Shown in pieces: positions 37,621-56,386 of a DNA stretch of 64,000 nt. The stretch is from the NCBI RefSeq assembly GCF_901709675.1, contig NC_051107.1, forward strand, positions 3,784,001 to 3,848,000, written 5' to 3'. Every line of letters begins with the position of its first letter. Within the stretch, counting starts at the first letter, position 1. The notes under the pieces are model-generated. The model searched no databases. It had not been told where the DNA came from and saw nothing but the letters and a program-made list of their open reading frames with translations. A program made the translations under genes and the position numbers. The DNA comes from Syngnathus acus (taxonomy: Eukaryota; Chordata; Actinopteri; Syngnathiformes; Syngnathidae).

Positions 37621-40163
37621 GGGGTGTTAACTTCTTCACATGTATAATTCAATAGCGTAAAAACAACCCGGACACATGTAAACATTAGCGCCAAAGTCCG
37701 TTTTTACTCACCGAATACGTAATAAAATGCGTTTAGGTGATGTCTCCTCCAGTTTCATTTTCGCCCCAAATCCAAATTGTTGCCTTGTTCAACCTAATTA
37801 ATTGCCAGGCTCATAACCTGACTTACACACTCTTTTCACTCTGGTGTGTGTCCTGTCTTACAAAACAAAGTGGGTGTGTCTCTCTTGAATCAAGCCCAAA
37901 AAATGTGAGTCAAGAGGAGGAAGCACACACCCACACCGACGATAGACGACTTCGGTTGCACGCGGGCGACATTTGCATGAAATATTTAGCTTGAAAATAA
38001 TATTAGCGCTTCTTTTTTAAGATTAAGAAAATGCTAGTTGTGACTCACCCCACACCTAACCTGTAACTAAAAAAGCTACCACGCCACTCTAAATGAAGCA
38101 GACCTTAGCACTTCAATGTACTGAATGGTAAATAGGAGCAGAATGAGAGGAACTTCATAATAAGAGCTCCCCACGTCTCCATGGTGACACCAGAGGCAAA
38201 GAGCCAGTCGGCCCGAGCGACGCTCCCCCTCGATGTACACCCGCAAGGCAATATGGGAAAAAGGGATGGAGTCTCGCAGACGAGTGTCACAACAAACATT
38301 TACTCTCCTTGACCACGCACGTACGGAGTTCCGAGGTCAAGGGCAGAGTAATTCACTGGCCTTGAGATACAAATCCAGCAGCACACTATTAGTGAGGAGA
38401 TGATCCTGCAACTTTAACAACTGGAACAATTCAAATTAATGACAATACTTAAGAGCTGACACATTTAACTAAAACTTTAATTTGGGAACAGGGAGTTATT
38501 TCAGGGAGGAAATGGTTAGAGTGCCGTCTCCCAATTACAGATGGTGATCTGTGGTCACACTCGTGTTCAACGACTTCCTGTCCTCCAAAGTCAAGTTGCT
38601 GACAGCGCCGTGATGGTGATTGTTTCGTGACCACAAACAAGGAATTGAAATTGCATGGCGATGTAGTGCAATGCAATTTGGGAGGCGGGGATTAAAATAT
38701 AGTGTTTAGTTCAGCGCTTAAAAAGTAGGATCGTCGGCATGTCAACACATGGTAGAGCCTTTTTGCATATTCTTGTAATCTGTCTTGTAATATCTACACC
38801 ACACCTTTGTTAGCAACTCTAACTGAAGTAGATAAATCACGTCTTTCATTTGAGCAAAACAAAGACTTCATAGCAAATAGCTGAACTTTTTTTAGTCACG
38901 GGCGTGGATCAGCTGGCTTTCAAGAAAGGAGATGCTTGTTTTGATCGGCAGAACATAAATAGATAAACAAGGTGGACAGACAGCGTGTGACACAGATAAG
39001 CCAATGAATAAAATCTTTTTTGAAAGTGGTTGGGCCATCTATAGGACTGAAAAATACACCCGCGGGTTCATGAAGCACATTTGAAGCTTCATTTTCCCCC
39101 AACAATACTATAAATAAATAAAATAAATAAATACTGTAGACTGTGCAGTTGTGTGTGTAGGGGCCAAGAGTGTTTGGCATGCTGACTCATCTTACGCAAG
39201 GCCATTTCAAGAAGCATGACTCTCACTCACTGGGTGACAGATGTGGGTAAAACAACAGGAAGTGACTTGCTCGTAAGACATTTTCATGCACGCACACACA
39301 CATATTCATCATCATACTTCAAAAATAACACGATTATATACGTGTCGCGTCCCACTGTTCATCTGCTCAGCATGACCCTTCAACTCATTACCGCATATTT
39401 GACCCTGGTCATCTGATACCCTTGTGGTTAGATTTTTTTTTCCCCCTCCACAATTCCGAGATGCAGGATGTGTCATACGTAGTGGGGAATGCTTGTTTTT
39501 CTTCACCTTCTGAAAGTCACGTAATAGTGGACAGGTTTGTGCCAACTATAACTAAGCTAGTATAACTATCCGGCCATAGCCTTGTCTAATGTAAAAACTA
39601 GTTTGCCGCCATCTTATGGCACTTACTGGCAGTTGGAAACGTTTGAGGCGGGTGAAAGTACTTTGTTTGGTGGTATGCAGTCATATTTTTCCTCATGTTT
39701 AAAATATGCAACTTATTCACACAAGCAAAACAGACTAAGCTGTCCTTCCAATTTAGTGAAGTCCAAGTAAAAAGGCAAAGTTCACGGTGAAAAGGTGTGG
39801 CCATAACACACATGCACACGCGCACACACAATCAAAGACATTTTTGTTTTTTGACAACAGGTAGGATCATGCTACCCGCCCACATGCGCATTTTTCTCGT
39901 TCCACAGCCAGGTAAACAATTTGGTTCGGAAGGTCGACGCACAATAAAGCTTGAACCGCAGTCAACACTCACACATTATTACGCAATGCTCCCTTGATGC
40001 TTGGATTCGTCCGAATTATGGCAGGGTTCGTTTATTATTCAAATTAGACTCACACACACATTCAGACCTTCATTCCAGAAGTGCGTCATTCCAGCCTGGC
40101 CTGCTAATTTGAGCTTCGTACACTAACCTCCAAGCGAAGCCTGTATAGAGAGAGTGAGCCAAC

Positions 40164-40165
<2 letters not shown>

Positions 40166-40200
<35 letters not shown>
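40166..40200. repeat. (GA)n microsatellite, 35 bp
   Basis: Perfect GA dinucleotide run continuing into a short CGAG repeat (cgagcgagcg). Long purine tracts of this kind can recruit GAGA-type factors, but no specific role is shown here. Confidence 0.95.
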
Positions 40201-40210
<10 letters not shown>

Positions 40211-43200
40211 CTTCGCTTACATAAGAAGTCCCTGCGAGATGGACGCCATCTCTTTGTTGGCCGCCCTCGGTTATCAACAGCCCAGCGAGCCGCGCCGTCC
40301 CGCAGAGGGGGTGGTTACATCCGTTACGTAAATAATGTTCGGCATAAATAAGCATGTGGCGACATCCACACGTGCTCCAGACAGGCCACCAGACTCGCCT
40401 CACATCCTGGCAATCGATGGAGTCGCCTGACTTTTACCGTAATGCTGTGAATAAACGGAGGTTTCCGAGAAGAATGAGTTAGGGGAATCCACAATTGCAG
40501 AACAGAGGACATGTAGGTGGTCCACTGTAAATACCGTGAAAATCTTTTTCCCTAACCTCAGGGTAAAGTGGAGGAAAATACAATTAACATTTGGCCACCG
40601 ATAGAGCATTATTGGTGTTGCGTGGATCATCTCGAATGGTAGTGTATGTGTGTACGGGATTACTCGGAGGGCCAGGCCGAAGCCAGAAAGCACATTCTTT
40701 GGCAGCGTTCGAGGTTGCCGCCTGACGCCACTCAGGAACGCGATGTACGTGGCATTCATATACGTATGCAAGGTTGCTCGTCAATAAAAATTAGCACTTA
40801 GTTGTTGAATGAGATGGAATATATGTGACGGCTTCACGCTCAGTCACTTAGGCGACCTTCAACCAATGAGACACTTTGTCAAGGAGATGTTATGTTCTCG
40901 GATTGTGGATTAGTTTGAGTCGTTTTTTCTGGTATATATGTATCTTAATGCTAATTGCATAGTGAAAAAAACACCATAGATGAGCTAACGATTAGCATCG
41001 ATAGCGGCGGCAATATATCGCTTTAAGCACCAAAGATTTGAACACAAACGGAGCTGTGCATGTATACGGATAGCATAACTACTCCCGGGCATATATTCTT
41101 TATCCTCTGCTAAAAACGACTTTTATTATTGCAGCTTTCTGAGAGTACTGGTGTCTCTTCTTCACTTGTGTCTGCATAGTACTTTATTATATTGCCCCCC
41201 CGCTGTCCAATGTCTCGTTAGCGGAAGTAGAAATCTCACTGCACTTTGGTGTAGTTATTCACAAATAAAAAAATTGTCCCCCTTGGGATTACTTTCAAAG
41301 GTTTTGCAGTTCAGTTAAAAAAAGGGCCTGAGTAAGCAGTCAGCATGTGGAGATAAGAGGACTTTTTTTTTTGAATGAATGCCAGAGTTCAGAAGTTGCG
41401 TTACGTCTCGTAAGTGTCGTAAAGTGTGCAGTTGATCTGAGGGGGTGTCGGGTTACACAATACAGTATCTTCCTTCCCCAAGGCTTTTTGTAGAAGCGAA
41501 ATACTCACACACACACGCGAATACTGACGCATAACACACGTGCCTGAGCCATTTTCACAAGAAACACTTCCTAAATTACTCATTTTAATATAAATAGATT
41601 TTTCCTGATTCAAAAGGCTACACTTTAATTAAAGAAGCAGTAAACCAAAAAACTGTAGGAAAAACTAAAATAAATAGTAAGTGAAAAAATAATCATCTGA
41701 CCACAGATATGCACTTATTTAATGAAGCAGACCTCGTCAAAATTCATGTCGAAACGTGAAACTTCCAAGCTGACATTTTCACGAGGCTCCATATTTTAAA
41801 CGGGGTATTTAAGGCATTTACAGGCTCGTAAAAGTGGAAAGAAATCAGGGCTGGGATCAAGCCGTGAAGTTTTTCAAGTTCGGGGTTTCGAATGAGAGTG
41901 TGATAAAATTGAGATTTATTGCGAAATGTTCTGAAGAGTGAAAGCCGCGCGCTCCTCGGAGAGATCGGGCGGCCAATTGCAGGGGCCCAAATTTTAATCT
42001 GGACTGGCTGTAAATCAACGGCGAACAACTAGCAGGCAGTCCGACGATTTCACAGTGGGAAGTATCGTGTTTTGAAGGCCCAGCTGTGCACTTGCATGAC
42101 TGGACACTTGCGGACGATCGAGTCTCAACGGAGCAGCTGATGCACTGAAAGGAACGCAAGCTTTCATCTTTAGCATTAAGCTAGCAGTCGGCAAAGTTAG
42201 CTGCTTGCGTTAAATACACGTGCACATTAATTCTCCTTGTTTTATGGTGCTCATATATTTTTTTGGGAGTCAATGCAAAAAAATTCATTTAAATAGTCAA
42301 ATAAATTGTGTTACAATTAACATCGTGCACAATAGAAAATAAACACAGAATTTATATTGAAAATAAATAAATAAAAATATAAACTATGCGTTTACATTTT
42401 AAGAAATAATTTCATAAAAATCCCCTTTGTTCAAAATGTAAAAAAAAAATCAAATATAGCTAATTGTTTGTATGGTAGCTAATGAGATGAATTACGTCTC
42501 CTGTGTGTTTCTCTACTCAGTTGGGGTTATGTTAACCACAACCGCAGCACAAACATGTTTCCGTTTCTGTACACAGGACATCCACCCATATGGCATCCAA
42601 AGCTCTGTCTCATCTTGTCTGGCAGCTACCCATGCAGAGTTACTCGGGCAGCATTTGCATGCCGGATACATACTTCTTGATTTTCACGCTCTCTTATGTA
42701 ATCTGTCTTCCTGCCTCTGGAATCAGTGCCCAAATGTGAGGTGCTGCTTGCATTGTTTGGGATCAGTTTGAAAAAATTGCACAAAATGTCTCGCCTAGCC
42801 CTCGATACGGCACGTTGCGGCTCCGCCTCTGCGGACTGGAGAGCTTCTAAAGAAAGGCGCTCAGTCACTGCAGGTGCTCAACACACACACAAGACACACA
42901 CACACTCGCTTCCATTTATGCAAATACAACGCAGGCTTTTTCTGCGTATGCGCAAAGAAAATGCGCAATTCATCAATTTGCCCCTTATTAGTGGTGCAAA
43001 TTAAAAACATTTGACGTCATTACAATACTTGAAAGTCAAATGAGACCTTGACTTCCGTCTTCCTCATTAAAAGGAGGTGAAATGTCATGAAAGCAAACTA
43101 CAAACCTTTTTTTTCTAGTTAGCATAAGCTAATTTCTTGCTGCTCATTTCAGAGATGTTTTTTATTATTAATAATAATAATAAAAATATAATAAAAGTCC

Positions 43201-43790
43201 TACTACACTAATTTAATTATTTATTTATTTTACTCCTACTCAAGTACATATTGCGAGTAATTTTTACCCTTCGCCATGAATGGCGACCAGCAGACCGGGT
43301 GGCATGCCTCGTCCCCTGACATGGGCTCTAATTGAAGTGAACAGTAGCTTGGCCCTCTCCTGCTGTGCCCTGCCTAATGCCATTAGAGAGGATCTGAGCC
43401 CGTGGCGGTGCGTGTGTGTGTCCACACACGTCTGCGTGTGTTTGTGTTCACGATTTAATCAAACACTAATCCCCATTCATACAACAATAGCAATGTTAAA
43501 TGTACATGCATATGGAAAGCCGAGAATATATGCTACGCTAAGTTAGCAACCAGACGCATGCAGATCAAGCATGCGCAGCCGAGAGGCATATATTACTAAA
43601 TTCAACCATTCCCGTCGTTCGTCTACTGTGAATGAAACAGCAATTCTTGAATGGATCACACACACACACACACGCATGTATTTATGCAATCGGTGTTAAT
43701 GCTATCAGTAACACATTAGCCCGCAGGCTAATAAAACCTTGAAAAGTCGCATATTTTGATTCCCCAAAGCCCGGGCACCGACTTAAAGGA

Positions 43791-43818
43791 CACACACACA
43801 TACACACACACACACACC
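43791..43818. repeat. (CA)n microsatellite, interrupted
   Basis: A 28-bp CA run broken once by TA. A shorter perfect CA run is at 43657-43673. These are ordinary simple repeats. Confidence 0.9.
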
Positions 43819-45383
43819 CAGAGGCTGACAGGGCAAGCATTATGTAACCAACAGCCATGAGTTGCCGTGGGAACAAGGAAGAAGTGAGGCGGTGGGAGGT
43901 GGAGGGACTGGGGCCAGAGAAAAAGACAAGAATTGTATTAAATAAAAATAAAAAAAAGACATCTGGTCGCCTTCCCCTGTCATGTTCACACACACACAAA
44001 ACATAATTAATCAATAAAACAGTATAAATGTCTGTGAGTAAATATGTATTGTAACCCAGTCAACTGTTGCAATACAGTACTAATAAATCAATTTAAATAT
44101 TAAAAGCAGTGATTCACGATATTGGAATATTTTAATAATATGAATGTGGCTTTCATGTGTTTTATTTATTTTCTATATGATATACAAAATGAGATGCATA
44201 ACTGTTAATATTAATTTGTATATTATATTTCATCCATCCATTATCACTCTATTTTTATTTGATTGTTTTTATTTTGTGACAAAAAAACACTTTAAATTTT
44301 TTATGTATTGTATTATGGATAATGTATACTATATAAATAATGATTATACTAATAATAATTTTGGTTATGATAGCACAATTAAATGACGTTTATGACTTTT
44401 CTTACTTTCACAAGAGCGGACAGGACAAGATCCACAAATACAAGTAATACAGAAAAAAAAATACACAATCACAACACCACTAAAGTCCTAGTAAGCAAAG
44501 CCACGAGAACGGCGGTGTCATCTGCCATGCCCTCCTACAGGGTAGAACCGGTCCGGCTGGTCTATTTGCTTCTGGTCACTGGGGAAACCGATGCTATGGA
44601 GAGTCACCTGACTCTCCTCCTCATACCTCCCTTTCCCTCCTCCATATGCTGGACAAACACAGATGATAGACCAAAGAAACTCTCCCATGCAGGCCGGACA
44701 CCGAAACGGATGTATAAACACGCTTAAGTAAATCCGAAAGCAAACGGGGACAATCCGGTAGCAGACTACATTTGTCGGAGTATTGTAGTCTTGACTCTGT
44801 GTCTTTGCATAATGGCAAGTCAGTCACTTTGCGCAATACCTATGTCGTTTCCATCCAATCACTGCCCATAAAAATAAACCTTAAACGCCACCCCCTTCCC
44901 AACTTTGAACTTTCTACGCCCTCTGACAAACACCGACCGAGGAAGTCCCCCTTCTAACACCCCCCTTTCTGCTGACCTTCTGCACCAGTTAACGCACTTA
45001 AGGAAAAAGGTCGCCGTCGTCTCCGGGCCAAGGAAAAGAAACACTTCCTCTCGTCGACAAGTGGTTTTGAGTGTCTTGTACAGACGCCAGACGGCATGGG
45101 AAACATGACACACGCGAGGCCTTCTCTCTTTAATTTCTCGCTCGCTCGCTCTGTCGCTTTTCCCATCTCGAGCTAAACAAGACACTGGAGAATAGCTAAC
45201 ATAGCAGCACCGCTTCATGTGACACTCCCCCTGTGCCTTTGGCCTACTTAGCGCCGGCGCTGAAGCAATCTGTCCCTGCTCTAATATTATCCCCGCATCC
45301 ACGCCGCAACCTTTAACATCTCCAACTTCCTGGAGCGTCGCATTGAGTCTGCTAACAACAAAACTCAGCGCAGCTTTGCTTAC

Positions 45384-45540
45384 CTTTTGGCTTTGACAGC
45401 AGAGGAACAGAACCCACTGCAGTGTTTCCATTCCCGCCAGATATCGTTTCAACTCGAAAGTGATTCTGGATCTTTGCCGACTCTATCTGACGTCTCTAGC
45501 GTCCGTCAAACGAACTCTCGGATCACAAACACGAGTGCGT
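45384..45540 (-). ncRNA. Candidate first exon of the miR-29 / LINC-PINT-like primary transcript
   Basis: On the minus strand a TATA box at 45565-45571 is followed by about 155 bases of GC-balanced sequence ending at a strong donor (AAGCCAAAAG|GTAAGC). The short frame inside it (MKRYLAGMETLQWVLFLC...) matches no protein I know and the segment is best read as a 5' exon of a non-coding RNA. It points to miR-29b, 10 kb downstream. In human the miR-29b-1/29a primary transcript and the p53-induced LINC-PINT run in this orientation between miR-29 and MKLN1. The downstream acceptor was not identified. It could instead be the first exon of a small unrecognised gene. Confidence 0.4.
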
Positions 45541-45564
45541 CGGCTTGTTTTTCTGCCGCCCCTG

Positions 45565-45571
45565 TTATATA
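45565..45571 (-). promoter_or_regulatory. TATA box of the 45.5-kb minus-strand promoter (candidate)
   Basis: TATATAA on the minus strand, in the context CAATATATAACAGG. It is placed about 180 bases upstream of a strong splice donor and 270-300 bases downstream of the p53-type element, a normal promoter geometry. Start site predicted near 45.54 kb. Confidence 0.4.
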
Positions 45572-45838
45572 TTGCGCAGCTTGGAGCTGGGCCAGTCTGC
45601 CTGCCGAGTCACCCTCCATCCTGCGGGCTGCGCAAGAATCGAATCCGCCTCTTGAGAGCAGACCCATTCTGGGTATAATGTATCAAAACAAAGACAAAAA
45701 GATTCAATAAAGCCATGCATTGTATAAAGTTATCGGGCCTTATATAACAAACTAAAATAACTCCAATGTACAAGGCGGTCCACATTCATGCCTCACATGA
45801 CGCCATCTTCTCTTTAGATAATTTATTCTTCCGTTATA

Positions 45839-45887
45839 GGACATGGTTACAGGCATGCTTACCCAATGTCAATCATAGGTCATGCTT
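45839..45887. promoter_or_regulatory. p53 response element (candidate), with an extra half-site
   Basis: Two decamers, GGACATGGTT (45839-45848) and AGGCATGCTT (45851-45860), are separated by 2 bp. Against RRRCWWGYYY they score 9/10 and 10/10, both with the preferred CATG core. A further near half-site, GGTCATGCTT (9/10), is at 45878-45887. The group lies about 300 bp upstream of the predicted minus-strand start site. LINC-PINT is named for its induction by p53, so this is the control expected of an orthologous promoter. Confidence 0.55.
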
Positions 45888-47533
45888 AGAATCTGATCTA
45901 AGACTTCTGATCTTGGCACCAGAATGCGGATCAAATCCGAAGGTTCTGTATATCAGTAAGGCGCAAGATTTGAAGTCTATGTAGTTATTGTCCAAGCGAT
46001 CATGAAAAGTTCTCAGTCAGCATTTTGTCTTCTTCGGACCTAAAACTCATAGCAGGACCACCGATTGGTCGGTTCCGGTTTTTACGCAGACATCTTATAG
46101 GTTGATGTCAGTGCCTGTAAGAGTTGATGAAAAGTTTCGCAGCCAAGAAAGTTCGAGAGGGAAGCGAGCCAGAGCGATGATGAGGTCACTGTGAATAGCA
46201 AACCGGGGAAAGTTGGCTCCCAACTGGAACAGGCCAAGTTCTGAACAAACACAACCTTGTGTCACTACTTTTATAGGGAGTGGGTGGGTAAACACATTTC
46301 ATAATCAAACGCAAACTCGGCGCCAAACCGCCAATGACTCATTCGCGTGTTTGTGACCATCACAACAACGCTAGCGGTCAGCAAAATGGTTTTATTTTGC
46401 AGCGTCCTGTCCTGTCACTCATTCCTCGACGCCGCCTTCCCTTTAAGGCCGCCTCCTGCGTCACTTCCGCTGCTGGTCATGTAAACACAAGCTCTCGCTC
46501 TTGCAGCCACATGGGAGGTGCTAATTATGACCGCATAAACCCAGCGGAAATGCAACTTTCACAGCTGGCTGTTTGAGTTACGCTCACATCGAGACACATC
46601 ATAATCATTAAAAAAATACACTGGCGGAACGGGGGTAATGGGTTACAAGTAACACGTTAGCAATCCAAAGCCTAATTTCCAAACAAATGAAAGCGATCTG
46701 TGCGTGACGCACGCGGGAAGGTCTGTCTTTTGTAAACCGCAACCAGAAGACGGACAAAAGGAAACATGGTCGTATTGTTTCTACTGGCAACTTGGAGCTA
46801 ATCTGCGGGTTCTATTTAGTCGTTACACGTGGTCACAACATTAGGTACGCCTGCACAATGTCATGCGATATTGTCGAGCATTTTTTAGATTAGAGGTGAA
46901 CTACGTCATGATGACTGAGAGGTCAAACAGTGGGGCGTTTTAATTTTCAGATCAGATGAATGTTAGATTACAAATAAATTTGCTTCATGGGGATGACAGG
47001 TTTGTTAGGAAAGCAAACATGGCAGGATTAATGATGGTTAACGCCACGGGGTTATTGCACATTTCATTGTTATCACGACTCGGACTTGTTTGGGCGGGTT
47101 TTGTTACTTTGTTTACAAGCGGAATCTTGGAACACAATTGCTTCATTCCACGTATTTTTGATTACAAAAATATACATTAGTGCGTGAGTTTCGACTAAAA
47201 TAGCAAGACAGAGAGATCAACTATTTCCTCATTTGAGCTCATGTTTGCATAATTGCATTCATAGGCTTGTCACGGTGGTTTGTTGACACAAGTGAGACGA
47301 ACACCCTTTTGGATCACAGCCAAAGGCTTCAAAACAACTCAAATCACAAGAAATTACGATAAATATTAAATCCAGTACTGTGTGTAAATATTAGATGATT
47401 GTTTACGCATTGACAGTACAACTGCAATTTAGCATAGTGACCTCTACCAAGGCAAAAAAAAATTGGTAGGGATGGGCATGTGATGACATTTCCTTGATTG
47501 ATCATGGGAAAAAAAAACTTCCCAATAATCTCT

Positions 47534-47547
47534 CCACAAGGGGGCGC
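47534..47547 (+). promoter_or_regulatory. CTCF-type motif, plus orientation
   Basis: CCACAAGGGGGCGC matches the CTCF core at 13 of 14 positions (A instead of a pyrimidine at position 5). It lies 2.4 kb upstream of the mkln1 start codon and could separate mkln1 from the miR-29 domain. Confidence 0.35.
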
Positions 47548-48134
47548 AACTTCTGCACACAAACGCCAATGATGTGATTCTTTTTCATAATGTCAATAGA
47601 AAAGTATAGAATTCACGGTGCAGCCCCACATCTCGCACAGCCACTCTATACCATCCATAGATCCATCTATCAATCTATCTATTGATCTATCTATTTAGTA
47701 TCTACTTTGCGGAACAACTTCTCTTTCACTCAGAGAATCACAAGTTCTACTTAGTGACTTATTATTGCATTATTTCCACTGGACACCGTTAAGTTAATTT
47801 TTGCTTTAAATGAAATGTCAAAAAAAAAAAAAAAGCTTGAGGACGCCAACTTGTTCTCGGTCCGACCTCGCGGATGATTTCAGTATATTCCCACTCATGC
47901 CCACGGCAGTCGCGCTTAATGATCAAAACACGCGTCCCCCCACGACCCCCCCTTTTCTCCCCCTCTTATTCCCACTTGTTTACTCCCATTTCGATGTGCG
48001 CAACAGCACCTGGAATGCGGACACTGGTGGCGAACGAGAGAATGAACACGTAATCTCCCTGTGTAGAAGAACTAGTTCCTTATTAAAAAGCAAAGCGAAA
48101 TAAAAGCACACTGTCAAGGTATGCGCAAACGCAC

Positions 48135-48430
48135 CTGCGCCAGAAGCGCACAGCAGCCTGGCGCACATCAGCGAGGAGAAATAACTTCACTCACACTCAA
48201 TCGGCGCTGCTCCGGGACCGCGATGTTTCCTCCGTGACATTTTTTTTTCTCCTTCTTTTAAAGCGCGTCACAGCTGCTGACAGGTGTATTGTATAACCGA
48301 CAAGTCCACGCGTCTAGCGTTCCGGATCCTCGTGAAATGACTCCGCGCGTCCCCCCCACCACCTCCGAGCCCAAGAAGAAGTGGCCTCGCTCCCTCGCTC
48401 GCTGTGTTCCTGCCCGGTCATGATATCATG
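48135..48430 (-). promoter_or_regulatory. CpG-rich promoter-like block with a minus-strand donor
   Basis: A GC- and CpG-rich stretch, unlike the AT-rich DNA on both sides, reads on the minus strand into a perfect donor (TCTGGCGCAG|GTGCGT) at 48135. A short frame (MCARLLCASGA...) precedes the donor but matches nothing known. Together they suggest a second minus-strand promoter and first exon, possibly the counterpart of the LINC-PINT promoter that is divergent to MKLN1 in mammals. The extent is approximate. Confidence 0.3.
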
Positions 48431-49983
48431 TCCATGTGACACGCTCGGGCCTCCGTCAATGGCAACTTAAAGGGGCCTCCCACGTGATTGCTTCTCGCAA
48501 AAAGTGGTATTAAAACCAGAAGAAAAAAGAAAAAAACTGATAGCACCTGGGCCGGTGGGCTGTGCTTTTCCCGGAAAGATGATGACGAGCGTGTGATGAT
48601 GTCACCTCTAGCAATTGCAAAGATATGACGCTGTAACCATGATGAGGATTTGGCTGAATCGGGATTATTATTATCATCCGATGTGAAGACAAAAACAAGG
48701 ATGCTTGAAGAAATACGTTCTCATTCTAGCATCCAATTACCACTACTAAAAATAATGGTTATAAGACCCGGGAACTATTATTATGCATAATACTTACAAT
48801 ATGTAAAAAAAAAAATTTTTTAATTTTGAGACCGCTCACCCCCATAAAAAAATTAAAAATGCAGTATCCTCCTGCTATTAAAAATACGAATTATTAGAAA
48901 TATTTCCTAATTAGTATGCTCTGCTCATCTGCATTGCATTTAGTTTTTATTATCACTCATCAGTAATATCCATCCTATACTGTGCTGCTTTTCTTTCTGG
49001 CCAGGTGCCATAAGTCCCATTATAGAGCATACATTATTGCATGCAATGCAATATGCTATTGTAAATGATATTCCCCATTCAAATAAACACCGCCTCCATC
49101 TTACACTTTGATATAGCATTGAACAAGATGCAAGATAGAATTACAGGGTGAGAGAGTGCATTAAAGTAATGCAAAACTGACACTATAATGGCAAGTTTAC
49201 TGAATTTACACGAGGAGGTCTGAACACGTCCCCGAGAAGAAGTGGTGCATGGGTGGGGGCGGGGGGGTCGAGTAATGCAGGAGATGAGTCGTGCCTCTGA
49301 GTACAATAAAATGATGTAGAGGGGAGCCATTTAACGGGAATAGAGTTATTAGTCATCCGATGATGCATCTCGAGTGTTTGTGTCCACCGACTCAATATTT
49401 CATAGAAGGCTGACCTCACCCTGAAAGTCTCTTTACAAAACTGACATTTATTGAAACTCAAAACCAGGACACAAAGCAAGACATCTCATTGGCAGTACAG
49501 TTATAGTGAATATAAAAAGTCTTTTCACACAGTTGTACGTGCATGACGCGTGTCTTTCGCCGCCATCTTTGTCCGGGCAAGTCAGCTGATTCCGTGAATA
49601 TAGTGCGTGCGTTTATTTTATTTTTGTATTAAAGCCCTACAACACGTCAGAATTCCTACCTATCGCCAATGTATACTTATTATATTTGACTAGTTTATCA
49701 TGAGTGTTCATAGAAAAGCTCTACTTTACGTGTGTGTAATAAAATCATTTCATGATAGAGTACAAATATGATTTTTTTTATTGTTTGCGTGGTTGTTTTA
49801 AGAGATGCTGAAGAGTTTTAATGTATTAAATATAATCAACATAATAGGGAATATGGTGTTATATTGCATATTATTTGAAGTAAAAAAGGTGCGGTGTGTC
49901 TTTTAGTGCTAACGCGCTTAGCGCTCCCCCTGCTTGTTTTTTTTTTCTCCGCCCCCCCCCCCCACCCTCCCCCCTGTAACAAG

Positions 49984-56386
<6,403 letters not shown>

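Larger units (their letters stand above)
35500..45380. other. Region between miR-29 and the 45-kb promoter, no coding gene
   Basis: No protein-coding exon is recognised. It contains microsatellites ((GA)n at 40.17 kb, (CA)n at 43.66 and 43.79 kb), an AAAT-rich patch at 39.11 kb, a very AT-rich stretch at about 44.0-44.4 kb, a YY1-type site at 39.6 kb and the 37.4-kb exon candidate listed separately. If the primary miR-29 RNA starts at 45.5 kb, this would be its first intron. Confidence 0.5.
45900..49900. other. Region between the 45-kb promoter and mkln1, no coding gene
   Basis: No coding exon recognised. It contains a GC- and CpG-rich block at about 47.83-48.44 kb, a CTCF-like motif at 47.53 kb and a perfect YY1-type motif on the minus strand at 49.56 kb (all described separately). 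In mammals this is where the divergent LINC-PINT promoter lies beside MKLN1. Confidence 0.5.

Noticed and set aside
44859-45452. 197-codon minus-strand open frame
   Set aside because: It runs through a strong splice donor at 45384 and matches no family; low complexity of support. Its first part is better read as a 5' exon of a non-coding RNA.
47650-47700. CTATCTAT-like degenerate tetranucleotide run
   Set aside because: Short and imperfect simple repeat with no further significance.
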